NCBI GenBank assembly: GCA_026419785.1
Contig: JAODTK010005872.1
Span: 186,001-250,000 of the forward strand
Direction: 5' to 3'
Source of the DNA: Sclerodactyla briareus
Taxonomy: Eukaryota; Echinodermata; Holothuroidea; Dendrochirotida; Sclerodactylidae
DNA: 64,000 nt
Part shown: one piece after another, positions 12,654 to 23,659 of the stretch
How the letters are laid out: each line of letters begins with the position of its first letter
How positions within the stretch are numbered: the stretch's first letter is position 1
The notes under the pieces: model-generated
Told to the model about the DNA's origin: nothing
The model's database searches: none
What the model saw: the letters and a program-made list of their open reading frames with translations, nothing else
Position numbers and translations under genes: made by a program

Positions 12654-13250
12654 GTATGTCACGCTGGCTTGTGGACACGATCGATAATGACCCCACCTGG
12701 ATGGATGAACTCTAATTGGTATTGTGTTCCCATGATGAGTACATGAACCCTATTATTCGGGGTCAGGTCAGAGGTCATCTGAGGTCACCAGATGTCAAAG
12801 CTGAAAAACCTTGTGAACAAGATTATTCCGGAATGGTTGATCTAATCGGGTTTCAATTCGGTGTGTAGTTTTCTTATAGGGAGTACAGGAACCCTATTGT
12901 TTTTTGGTGTGGTTTGGGAGTGATTGGGTCAAAATAAAATTTGTGACAGTCATATTTGGCACATTTTGGCTTGTGAACACGATAACTCTCGACCCCACCT
13001 GGATGGATAAATCTCAAATACAAACTTGGTATTGTGTGTTCCCGTTATGAGGACATGATCCCTAATGTTTCTGGGTCACTCCTGGGTCCAAGTCTGAAAT
13101 TCTTGAAGTTTTATTTAGTGTGTATCTATCTTAATCAAGAGTATGGACCCTATTATTTGGTTGGAAAATGGGAAATGTGTCAGCGTTTATTAATGACGTC
13201 CCATAATGAGCTGGTACAATCTCTCATTTGTCCTTGTGTCTGGCTATAGT
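12490..13250. repeat. Dispersed 'GGTCA'-rich repeat with GT microsatellite
   Basis: This stretch repeats itself loosely. 'CTTGTGGACACGAT' near 12669 recurs as 'CTTGTGAACACGATAACTC' near 12970, and 'GACCCCACCTGGATGGAT' occurs at both places. A (GT)n/(ATGT)n microsatellite lies at about 12601-12658. The phrase 'ACCTTGTGGACATGACAACT' at about 29953 belongs to the same family. It is non-coding. Confidence 0.6.
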
Positions 13251-13869
13251 TGTCAGAGAAGAATCAAGGAATCACTAAGCCTTTTTTTATGGCTTTCTGG
13301 TTATTTTGTTCATAATTTCACTTCATTTGGATAGTTGTGATATTCATATTAAGCATATTTCCATAACCAACTGATAACTCTTACTATCAAACAGCTCTCA
13401 ACACTCAAGAATCACCGGCAACAATGAAGCATAAATCTTCGTAGTGTGTGTATCGTGTTAGCAGTTGAAGTTTATGACTCTATGTACACCGAGCACAATA
13501 TGGCTCCCCTATATATAACTACACAGTCTAATTCAACCCCCTATCCCTTCCCTAATCCCTTGGCTGAAAAAATCCAATAATGTAGGCCTAATTTTAACCA
13601 TGCTGCTTTAAGGTTGTCCTCAAGTCGATAATGAAACCCAGCACCAATTCACTTTTCTGGGTCAGCACTCAATGTTTACAGATTCATGGTAACAGGGCAG
13701 AGGAATTGATGACAGACTGAAGTAACAAATCTCCTCCTGGGAATTCCCAAATAAAGTTCAAGGGAGATAAAATGGGTAAGGCCGAGTTTTGGAGGTCAAA
13801 ACTAGGTAGACTGTTTCCTTATAGAAAGTGAAGAATTTAACTGCATTAATTTCTGTAACAACTTTTTTG

Positions 13870-14790
13870 AGACTGTATGCGATATGGCTGATATGACCTT
13901 GAATGACCTCTGCTGACATAACGTTTTTTTATGAAAAATGTTACTCTTGATAATTTGCACTATGCTAACGAAATATCAGCCATATCGTATACCGTCACTG
14001 GAAGTTATTGCAGAATGTTATATTGGGCATTTTTTTTTTGACCTTGAATGACCTTTGATGACATGACGTTTTTTTAAATGAAATTGCTTGCCTCAATGTG
14101 ATGCACCAAGCCCCAAAAGTATTATGATAAAGCATATACACTAGCCTACGTATTGCCCAAAAAGTATCAAAATCGCGTTTGGCCCCTTGTAACTTGAAGA
14201 CCAGGTGTCAGATCGAAGAGGGAGTTGGTTTCGTCTATGAAGCACACAGAGCTCTATCACATTATCCAGAAATTGACGGTTTTTAGTTTTTGGGGGCCTA
14301 TACACCCTAAATAAGCACATTTTCTTAAAGACTTGACCTTTTACCTTTTGACCTCGTCATTCGATGTTGTTTGATCCACCCAATCCAAAATTCACCAGGA
14401 CAAATCTCTACAACACCCTAACTGCACTAGTTTCAGTCCTTTTTTAACACAACTTTGAAAAATTGCATAATTTATGGAAATTAGTCACATTAAGTGACCT
14501 CCGGTGACCTCGACACTGTTGTTAAATTGATCAGGATTCAAGGTGTACCATCTCCACCAAGTTTCATGGAAATCCAACCAACTTCCAATCTGCTTAGATT
14601 ATGCACATTGTACTATATAAATGCGAATTAGTCACACTAAATGACCTCTGGGGACCTCGTAACTACTGTAAAATTTATCGGGACTATAAATAAACCATCA
14701 CTACCAAGTTTCATGGGAATCCAACAAAACTTTAAAGAAGCGCATAAATTATGCAAATTAGACTACTAACTTAGCATATATGAAGCTGTG
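13870..14790. repeat. Long 'TGACCT' repeat block
   Basis: Recurring phrases include 'TGACCTTGAATGACCT' (near 13897 and 14039), 'TGACATGACG/TGACATAACG', 'ACCTC(C/T)GG(T/G)GACCTCG' (near 14500 and 14645), and 'AAGTTTCATGG(G/A)AATCCAAC' (near 14560 and 14706). These mark a diverged block of interspersed repeat. No coding sequence is seen. Confidence 0.65.
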
Positions 14791-15225
14791 AATCTAATCA
14801 TTTCATCTATACTTCGTATATCTGCTGAACCGTATTACCAATGCATCTACCGATCAAGTGGTATCTTGTACGCAAGCTTCCGGGCCAATTTTCATTGAAT
14901 ATGCAAATTTATGCAAATGAGTATGGTCTTTCGGGACGAAACGGAACGTGGATGCACATCGACAACTCTTCCTCATACACCTCCACAAAAAGGTTACAGC
15001 ATGACGGCTTCCACGGTTCAGGAGATATCGAACCGCCACCTACGGACATACAGACAGACATCAACAACGGCCAGAAGACAGAAGACACCCAACACAACAC
15101 CACACACACACTCACACAACCACAGCACAAACGGACAACAAAGTGACCACTATGTCTCTCCTTGAACAAAGTTCAGGCGAGACAATGATACAGAATCTGA
15201 GGAAATATGCCATTATCCTGCTGCG

Positions 15226-15254
15226 AGCCCCCCTCCCCCCCCCCCCCCCCCCCA
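15226..15254. repeat. Poly-C tract
   Basis: An almost pure run of more than 20 Cs, interrupted once by a T. Such runs are common in this window and are places where read and assembly errors are likely. Confidence 0.9.
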
Positions 15255-15476
15255 CAATCACTTCCGATATCTTGTTTTGTACCCATGTTTACTACAAATA
15301 AATACATTACTCATGCACATGTTCTGCAAAATCAACCTATGCCCACTTCTTACTGGTTCCTCCCTCAGGGTACCATCAACTTGCAATGTTCCTATACTCA
15401 TGACCTTCGATTCAGAGGGACAAAAAAGATATGCGCGAACCTCCAAAAGCGCAAACCTCTGGGAAAACACTACTGC

Positions 15477-15875
15477 TTAAAAGCAAAGTCCAGACGAATT
15501 AATACGCTTTTTGGTGTTATAATGTTAAAGAGAATAACAAATCATTCAAATATCACTTTTTTCCAAGTTTACAGCATGTTCGGTTGGGAAGATGTGGCTT
15601 CCTCAAATTCCATATAATTTGGTGATTTGGGCAACTGGCAACCTTCTTATGAGTCATATCTACCAATTATAAGGGAAAAGTTAAGACATATTTTCTTTTT
15701 CCTTCAAATGTTGCCATTTGCAAAATTGCCAACTTAGCAGTGATAAATTAATAATCTTTAAAATGCTTAATGTTAAAACCAACATGCTATGAACATGAAA
15801 CAAAGTTTGATTGGCATGATTTCCAATACACAAGCATCTACCCATTAAATATTTTTGGCTGGACTTGCCCTTTAA
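15477..15875. mobile_element. TTAA-flanked MITE, copy 1
   Basis: The element is bounded by TTAA at 15477-15480 and 15872-15875. Inside, the ends are inverted copies: AAGCAAAGTCCAG on the left and, reversed, AGGGCAAGTCCAG on the right. The roughly 390-bp interior aligns closely with 30152-30577. A TTAA target and short terminal inverted repeats fit non-autonomous piggyBac- or Kolobok-type DNA transposons. No transposase is encoded. Confidence 0.8.
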
Positions 15876-17450
15876 ATGTAATTACCCTACTGTAGGCTGT
15901 AGCTTGTATATTCGCAATGTTATTTTACAACATATTTACACAACTATTTTTGACTGATTGGCATGTCATGAAAATGATTCCTATGAGGAATAAGTCCTGT
16001 TACACCTCAATTACCCCTCGAATGTATCAGTTTCCAATTCTCGTCATTTTTTCGGAAAAGAGTGGGAGACGTATTGGAAGTGTCCCCCGTCCCCCACGTT
16101 CCACGCTCATGCAAGAGGTGAATATTTGTCGAAGGCACGAAATGTGCTGACAATTATTTTTCATGACAATATTCTGAACGCATTTCGAGGACAGCTTAGA
16201 GGCGATCGACGGAAGGTCTAGTAACTTTAATGCGGGGTACAGGGTGATACGACGTATACTATTCGGTGGTGGTTGGGGCAAGCGGAAAATACTATCGCTG
16301 TGAACAATACGTGAAATGGTCTCGCTAGTATCTATAATGCTAAACATTAGCCTACAACGGAAATTCGGGCGAAAGAATACTTAAATTTTGACAGCGACGC
16401 ATGCGAGATTGAGAAAAAGTGATAAAGTTGCCCGAATCGTCAACTGAAGAATGTGTTAATTACCATCCAAAATTGCAGATTCATGGACCAACTCTATTTT
16501 ATGCACATGTCATCAATGAATTTTCAACATTTTTCCAAGGTTTTCCCTCCAAAAAAGGTCCTGTTTGCTTGGCATTGCCGCGTTCCGCGTTCGCCGCCTG
16601 TTCGCCGCCTGCCGCCATAAATAACGAAAGTTAGTTTCTCAGAGGCGTTGACTTGTTCCGGGTCCTGGAGTATAGGTCCACAGTTGGCGATAGTGCAGTA
16701 TCCAGTTCTGCAATAGCTCTTGTAAGAGCTCTTCGGCCATTAATTCAGTAAAGTTCACTTTGCAAACCCACACAAGCTGTTTTAGCGAGGGGAGCACTGG
16801 CCAAGCATGGAAATAGAACACCAGGCAATCAGGCATTCATATTATTGTATTGTTCGATCCTTCCCGGCCATGAATACATGTACACGACAAATTTCCCATT
16901 TTGTTAAAGAAGGTATGAGTTTATGTCAGTCATACCATGAATCATTCACGTCGGAGTGCATTCTCAGTCTACCCTTATTGAGAGTTCGTCAGCAATACAA
17001 TCCTAGCGGAACGCTATAGAGTTCGTCGCGGCATTATTTCACTTTTACATCAGATCCCTCAATAGAGCCTGTAGAATCGGTTTGTGCCGTCATCACGGTA
17101 CGGCTCACGGTCTGACAATTCTGCACACGAATGTGTAACCCCAAAAGGTCGCATACACCATATTAGGATTTCTCCATTAGTACTCTTCTCATTTATTCGC
17201 GTACTCGATTTATATTCAGTAACATCCCGCATTGTAGGCGAAAAATGTCACCGAAAGTGCATGATGACAAGAAAGGTGGGCTTCTGCTTGAAAACACTTC
17301 AACACCGGGGCTTTCCGCAACATGGCTGAGAGGGTGGCATGTGTGATAAACAATGACGGCTTTAGGAATTTGTCAGTTTATAACATTTAGTTTGAATACT
17401 AAGAATAAGATTTGCTTCGACTTGAAACAAATGAAAATACAATCCTTCTT
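15876..17450. other. Non-coding stretch, nothing recognised
   Basis: Only short open frames without recognisable content. Confidence 0.45.
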
Positions 17451-18110
17451 TAAACCACTACCCAATTCTTCAGGGGCGTCAGAGCGTTTCGGAAGTGTTG
17501 GGTTGGGGGGGGGATCACATCGAATGCAATGACCCATCTAAGGGGAGCGCCACCATCGGTTGGGGCGGATCGTACGACGGAAATTTCAGATTTTTCAGAC
17601 CCTCCAGATCGACGGAAAGCGAACGGCACTTCCCGGCTCAGTAGCACCCTCTGCGGTGTGATTTGGTAAGACAACAAAAAGTTGTCATTGTGCTACTAAG
17701 ATGATTTACCGAGATTCACACAAGGTATTTTTTTATACCTTTTCTACTCTGTCCTGGCTTTTTTTGCGTTGCTCCAGAAGTCTAGGACCGAACGGTCTCT
17801 GGTGGGATCGAGGAAAAGCCATAGGCGTACGGGCCCACTTCCAATTTTGGACAGCAATTTGTACCCGAATTTTACAAGTCGGATCATGGAAACTACCCCC
17901 GTCGCACGCGAAGCGTGCGGAAACAAGAATTGCATGTTTTCCGGGCATGTTACTCGAAAAGACTGCAAAATTCAGGCATTTTCACTTTGCTTTTTTCTTC
18001 CCAAATTTCCAACGAATTTTCGCCCGAATTTTTCATCTCAGAAAATTTGGGGGAGGGGGGACAGTCTGCCCCAAGGTTTCTGAAAATTAAATTTATCGAA
18101 AGGGTTAAGA
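17450..18110. repeat. Old dispersed repeat with 'GCCACCATCGGTTGG' core
   Basis: At 17533-17570 a core CACCATCGGTTGGGGCGGA is shared with 11806-11842 and, more loosely, 58533-58568. Overlapping open frames in several phases follow (17701-18115). They carry no known domain and appear in multiple frames of both strands, which suggests stop-poor repeat sequence and not a gene. Confidence 0.5.
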
Positions 18111-18295
18111 AATGATTCGAAGCATTACAATCGCATATTTAGCCTACAACGCCGGAAGAAAAACCCATTGCGCTCGAAACACTTGGAAAATTAGAGAACG
18201 CGGTATGAAGCATGGGTATTCCTTCCACTTTCCACTTCGCACTAGTCGTCTGCTCCAGATCTTCAACCTGGAGTCCGCACCTGGAATTAGTTGAC

Positions 18296-20361
18296 TTAAG
18301 GGAACTCTAGGCAAGAGGTATGTTTCCTTGGCATTTCTAGATCTTTTTCAGACATTCTTAACGGTGGTTTTTTGATGGACTTGAAAGACCTCCGTTATCT
18401 TGTCCACAGTTGATTCACAGTCTCTTCCTTCCCTTGTTCATAGGTCATACCACAAGCGCGCTACAGCGCCACGCCATATTGCACAACTTTCAAATTTCCC
18501 CCAATATCGTGACGAAGTCAACGACCAAGCAATCAGCATATCCTCAGTGTGTGCATGTACGTACTTACGTGAGTTAGCACTCAGCGCCCAGAAGCAGAAC
18601 GCCAATTCATATCATAATTCTTTTAAACAAAGAAATACTGTTAATTGGAACAAGAATTGGTGCATAATTTAACACTGGTGGGGGGAAGCGAGTACATGTG
18701 GGAGTATCCACTCGTTTCTTCTAGGAAGTTATGGCCTACAGGTACACTGCATTAGAAATTATCACAGCATAAGCAACAAATGGCCCACTCGTCAACTTTT
18801 CTAACTCGCGTCGATCCGACGTTACAACCAAAGTCTATTAGCAGATTAGAGCTGCCCATTGAGTTAAGTGAATGTGGAGATTCCACTGTACAATTCCCTT
18901 TGACCGTCGTCGTAGAAGGCGCATAATCTGCTTGGTCATTTTAAGATCATGGAACTGCTTGTTTTTGGTCAGATTGATTTATGCCAGCGAAATCCAGTCA
19001 TTTGTTCTGAAATTTTCGACAAGACATTGGGGTGAAAATCTAATTAGAAAGGGGAAGGGGTAGTACAGATTATAAAGAATGATTAACGTTAAAGTTGGAC
19101 TGTATCCCATTGTTTCGTGTAAGGGGCTTTCACACCGCAAGCGATTCGACCGAGCGACGGCTAACTGAGCGACTCGTAAATACGCATTGAAACCATATAA
19201 ACGCGACTGAACGGCAACACGCTGAAGCGCGCGACGGAAGCTCGTCGCTAGCGACTCGCTTGGCATTTTTACAAACATTATTTCGCTCGAATCGCTGAGG
19301 GGACGATGGGAAACACGTGTTTCACTTGCATGCTTTTGACAGTATAGTGTAGATGGCCTATTAGGCTATGTTTACACGATATATGATCACACGCAAAAGG
19401 TGAAATGGAGACGACCATGGGCGGTAATTTGAACTGAAGATTCCTGAGTCTCGTAGCTGATAGGGAGCCCTTGTGGACAAAAAGCAGTCCACACGTTCTC
19501 CAATAAAGATATCGAGCTATTACTAATCTGGAAGAATTGTCTGATGTGAGCGGTATTACAGGTAACTAAATAATCCCTGAATACGGATCATATTTTATTG
19601 CATAATTTATTTATGTTTGGACATGTAAGAACGCCTTATGGCCTATTACATATTGGCGCGGCGTCTCCAACTGGGAGGGTAGGAAGGGGAGGGAGGGATA
19701 GGGTAGGTAGGTCTGTCCCTAAAAAACAAACACACCAATACATCGGAATTCCACCTGTAATCAGCAAAACGTGATTAGGTTCATTTTTTATCTTGTGAGT
19801 CCACGCCGCGGCAGGTAGTACTATGAACGAGAGGGGCCTGGGGTCTATACTCTGTGATACAGTTTGCGTCCCCGCAAACTGCCCCCACCACTCTGGCCAC
19901 ATCCCTCCTCGTTCGGAAATTTACGATCCAGGATGCGAGCTCCCTCTCAGAGTAGCAGATGGGGTTGGGGGTGGTCTTGTGGTTGGGAACGCTCCATTAG
20001 ATCGCCTGTATTCGCTCGCAGTGTGAAAGCCCCTGGCGAGCGACCAATCGCCAAGCGATGGTCGCTGGAATCGCCATCGCCGGAATCGGGTTTGGTGTGA
20101 AAGCACCTTCATTCGGTCATAATAGCGTCTGGGTCTCCGTTCGTCAAATTTATGGAGGATTCTCAATAGTCACGCTAAGATGGCGCTGTGCACAGTAAGC
20201 GCTGTGTTACGGCGCATTAGCCAAGGCGGGAAGTTTGAACGCGGTGTTTTGATCTTGGGGAGGGGGGGGGTCGTTCGGAGCGCTCAAAATACGGAGGGAA
20301 GTGGTTTGAAAAGATGCAGAAAAGTAGGGAAACATGTCTCTTGCCTGGAGTTCCCCTTTAA
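18296..20361. mobile_element. TTAA-bounded 2.07-kb TIR element
   Basis: The left end is TTAA (18296-18299) followed by GGGAACTCTAGGCAAGAG. The right end, read inverted from 20361, is TTAA followed by AGGGGAACTCCAGGCAAGAG and continues in step (ACATGTTTCC against GTATGTTTCC). That makes terminal inverted repeats of about 33 bp. The element contains a second inverted-repeat element at 19122-20034. No transposase motif was found inside, so it is a non-autonomous TTAA-target transposon enlarged by a nested insertion. Two unrelated solo ends could look alike, but the matching outer TTAA argues for one element. Confidence 0.65.
19122..20034. mobile_element. Nested TIR element with 'AGGGGCTTTCACAC' ends
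   Basis: The left end is AGGGGCTTTCACACCGCAAG at 19122. The right end, inverted from 20034, is AGGGGCTTTCACACTGCGAG. Subterminal GCGAC/CGCTCG motifs are abundant on both sides, as in some hAT-like MITEs. The 8-bp flanks do not match, so the insertion is old or composite. A further related terminus, inverted AAGGTGCTTTCACACC, ends at about 20110, so a second partial copy adjoins it. Confidence 0.6.
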
Positions 20362-20454
20362 GACAATTTCCAACGCGATTATTGTTTGGTTAGACAACTA
20401 TTGAATCAGTTTAGAGTGATACAAAAACAAAATCGCATGTGCCTATTAATTTTA

Positions 20455-20560
20455 TTACGGTCCGGAAAAGTGGGGGGATGGGGCAAACGATATGATTTCT
20501 CCCCCACTTTTGAAAGTGGGGGGGCATGTCCCCCCGTCCCCACCTGTTGACGCCCATGCA
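20455..20560. repeat. G/C-run inverted repeat
   Basis: 'AAAGTGGGGGG...CTCCCCCACTTTTGAAAGTGGGGGGGC...CCCCCCGTCCCC' makes a self-complementary stretch of C and G runs. A similar arrangement occurs at about 59916-60000. It is probably the decayed end of a dispersed repeat. Confidence 0.5.
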
Positions 20561-21073
20561 ATTCTTCGTTCATGAATCATACTCAATCACTCGGTAGGAA
20601 ATCCAATATACCTCAGCGCATCCCGACCCACCCCTTCCAATCACCTGGGGCCGATTTTCCCTACATCATCCAGGAGATCGTCGCAAATCTATAATTGTTC
20701 TCATCCCTCAATGTTCCGGCTGAGGTACCCGTCCCAACGGGACATGGTGGATAGGATCGTCCGCTCGGTAAGTGGGGACGCCAGAGGCCCAAAGAGAAGT
20801 CGTTCACGATTACGAATCAGGCAATTGACATTCACCGTCCCTGCTTCCTCGCGAACCCTATCATTGGACACACGACACACAGATAGAACCATCCATTACC
20901 ACTGCGACAGGAGGCGCCCACTATATAACTGAACTCGGCAATTCAGTCTAAACTGCTAAATTACCACCAAGAAGACCTGGATCCTGGCTTATTCCATTAC
21001 AAGTGAAGCGCAAGGACGTATAGACCCTCATAGTGTCCAAGCTTCTCACTTTGGAAAATCAACGAACCGAGTT

Positions 21074-21457
21074 AGGCTAGGATTCCATAGATCGTATGTG
21101 AGAAATCGCCGTGAACTGAGCGGGGGCTAGTGTTTGAATATGTTTTATTTAAGTTTTGCTAAGATAGATATTGGTCCCACAGAAGCCAAAAATTATTAAT
21201 GAAGGCGAACCAACGCTGAATAGGCGATGATAAGCACATGTACCAACGCGTATGCGGATGCGTATTACCGCGAATGAATTCTATGGAATATCTTCCTTAA
21301 AAAGCCAAGCAATGACAATAATGCAAGGCTGCTGCATTTTCATGATCTCTTTGCATAATATCGTAGTATTTTCTTTTTTAAACAAATTTTTGTTCCCGTA
21401 GATATGTGATTTTCACATCCAGCCCGGATACGCATACGCATCTATGGAATCCAGCCT
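21074..21457. mobile_element. GGATTCCATAGAT-TIR MITE, copy 1
   Basis: It starts AGGCTAGGATTCCATAGAT and ends in the inverse, ATCTATGGAATCCAGCCT. The flanks are identical pentamers: GAGTT at 21069-21073 and again at 21458-21462, a likely 5-bp target-site duplication. The interior is homologous to the next 380 bases. No coding capacity. Confidence 0.75.
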
Positions 21458-21469
21458 GAGTTGAAGTTG

Positions 21470-21851
21470 AGGCTGGGATTCCAACGTTGCGTATGCGTAT
21501 GTGAAATATCGCCGATTTCACGTCAACTGAGCGTACGCCAGAGTCTGAATAAGTCCTATTTAGTTTGCAAAGATATCTATGGTTCGCACAGAGGCAGTAA
21601 TTAATAAATTAAGGCAACCCAACACCGAATAGGCGAATAAGCATATGTACCATACGCATACGCTGCGTAGCACCGCGAATGATTCTAATTGAATATTTTC
21701 CCTAAAGCAAATCAACGACAATATTCATGACTGCTGCTTTTATGGTCTTTTCACATAAACTTGCAAGGTTTTCTCTTCTGAAACAAACGTTTTTGGGTAA
21801 TATGTGACCGTTTCACATCGAGCCCGGACTGTCATCTATGGAATCCTAGCC
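21470..21851. mobile_element. GGATTCCATAGAT-TIR MITE, copy 2
   Basis: This neighbouring copy begins AGGCTGGGATTCCAACG and ends ATCTATGGAATCCTAGCC. Interior landmarks shared with copy 1 include 'GAATAGGCGA', 'CACCGCGAATG/TACCGCGAATG', 'GCTGCTTTT/GCTGCATTTT' and 'TTTCACATC.AGCCCGGA'. The two copies sit head to tail about 12 bp apart. Confidence 0.72.
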
Positions 21852-22199
21852 GAATGCATCATCACCATTTGCCCAGCTGGTCAGAAACCATTGACTCCAG
21901 CAAACTAAAACCCTGCGACCGTCTCCATAATCCAGTCCAAACAGTTTATAGCAGTGTAGATAGCTAGCTGAGCACTTGTTGAGAAGAAAAGGTGAGTTAT
22001 CGCCAGTGCTCATCTACGATCAACGGCCGGTTCCAGAATGAGCCATCAATTGGCTTCCTGAAGCCGTAGAAAATAGAATCAAATCAGCCCAACCCCCAGC
22101 CACCCCAAAAAAAGAACGTGGGGAGAAGCCAGAAGCACCACCAACCATTAATAAGTACACTTTCACAGCACCTCTAGTTTCGGCCTACAGAGGGGATAA

Positions 22200-22560
22200 C
22201 AGGTGCACGGGGATAATTATGTTTTGGCAGGCGTCGTCTCCGCCGCCGGAAAACTTTTTCGTGTTAAACGCAGTAACTCTCTAACACAATTTCCGACCAT
22301 CTCGAGACTTGGCACACATGGTGCCTTACGAAATCGCGGATGAGTTCGAATCTTGCATCACTGTCAACCACTTTGGCGGCGGCCATCCTGACTTTTTAAA
22401 CAGAACTGAATAAGTGTTTGTACAATAACGCCCCTTAGGCCTTGTTGGGATCATATGAACTTTGCACATATATCGTCTGAATGAAAATCTGAATTGGGTC
22501 ACGAAGTGGGCGTCGCCGCGACACCAGCTCTGACGGCGGCCAATATCGGATTTTTTTAGC
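22200..22560. repeat. Dispersed repeat related to 29004-29400
   Basis: 'GGGGATAATTATGTTTTGGC', 'GTCGTCTCCGCCGCCG' and 'ACTTGGCACACATGGTGCC' have close counterparts in the same order near 29035-29155. It is an interspersed repeat and non-coding. Confidence 0.6.
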
Positions 22561-23112
22561 GAAATTTAGTTTTGTTTTCGCTCATTTGGCGCGTTTCGAA
22601 GCATGGCGATCATTTTGAAACTCGCACTTTTGTTTTCGCCTCAACGACCCGGCACCCATTTTGAATTTTTGGCAAAAGAATTTCCCTCCACTTCTCTGGT
22701 TCATAACCCCTCTCTGTTGAGAACAAGGCGAATATGTCAACTCGAATGGGATATACACCGTTGGCAGGTGGCCAGTGGCTTTCCCAAACACTAGCCTGCT
22801 AAGCAACGATATGGAGAACCGTTCCTAAAATAGAGGGGGCTAAAATCATACTCTTTGTATATATAACGCAAGTCGAAATATCACCACATATTATTTGTTT
22901 AGGGCAAATCACCGATTGGTTAAAGGGTCATTTCTGCCACTATGAGTGAATGAGGCTGATACGAGTGAACAATGTCACGCCTGTTTCAAAGCTAATAACA
23001 CACTAAAACACAAAGACGAAAGCCTTACAGAAGCACATCCTACAAGAACCCCCCGATATCGATACTCTGCTCATGACAGCAGTTGAATTGTGATCCTCAA
23101 GTAGGCATTTTG

Positions 23113-23262
23113 GGTGGGAGGCGGGAGGGGGAGGCAGGGGGGGGGCCGGGGGAGGTAGGGGCGGGGGAGGCGGGGGGAGTGGGAGGGCGGGGGCTGGCGC
23201 CGGGGCGGGTGGGGGGGGGGGTGGTCGGGGGAGGCGAGGGTGGGCGGGGGGGAAACTGGACT
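23113..23262 (+). repeat. G-rich tract with G-quadruplex potential
   Basis: About 150 bases consist almost wholly of G runs of 3 to 12 separated by one to four bases. Many overlapping sets of four G runs could form G-quadruplexes on the plus strand. The proline- or glycine-rich open frames across it are composition artefacts. Confidence 0.85.
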
Positions 23263-23587
23263 GTATTCGGGCTTGAGATCACTCGGAGGGGGCTCAATCA
23301 TATCCTGTTCAAGTTTTTAGAACTCTAGTGAAGGCCCTTTAGACTTCTGTGTAGAATGAGGAGTATATTCTCTCCTTATGACTTATTTTTATGTGAGTAC
23401 GATTGCAGGAGACTAGAGTGTACGGTAACGATATGAAAAAATACTACAGGGAGAAAAGGGGAGAAAAATAAAAAATGATGGTAGTACTCTGCACTAAATG
23501 TAACATCTGGTGCGACATTTTCCAGTGACATATGTTTGGTAGGAGGCAACATTTTCAGCATCAGGGCCGGCGGCCAAATGGGGCTAT

Positions 23588-23652
23588 GAGGCGCGGTCAA
23601 CAACACAACAAACAACAACAACAACAAACAGCAACAACAACAACAACGACAA
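23588..23652. repeat. (CAA)n microsatellite
   Basis: Imperfect CAA/AAC repeats interrupted by single-base changes. Confidence 0.85.
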
Positions 23653-23659
23653 TAACAAA

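Noticed and set aside
23071-23328. Proline- and glycine-rich ORFs on both strands
   Set aside because: Composition artefacts of the G-run tract.
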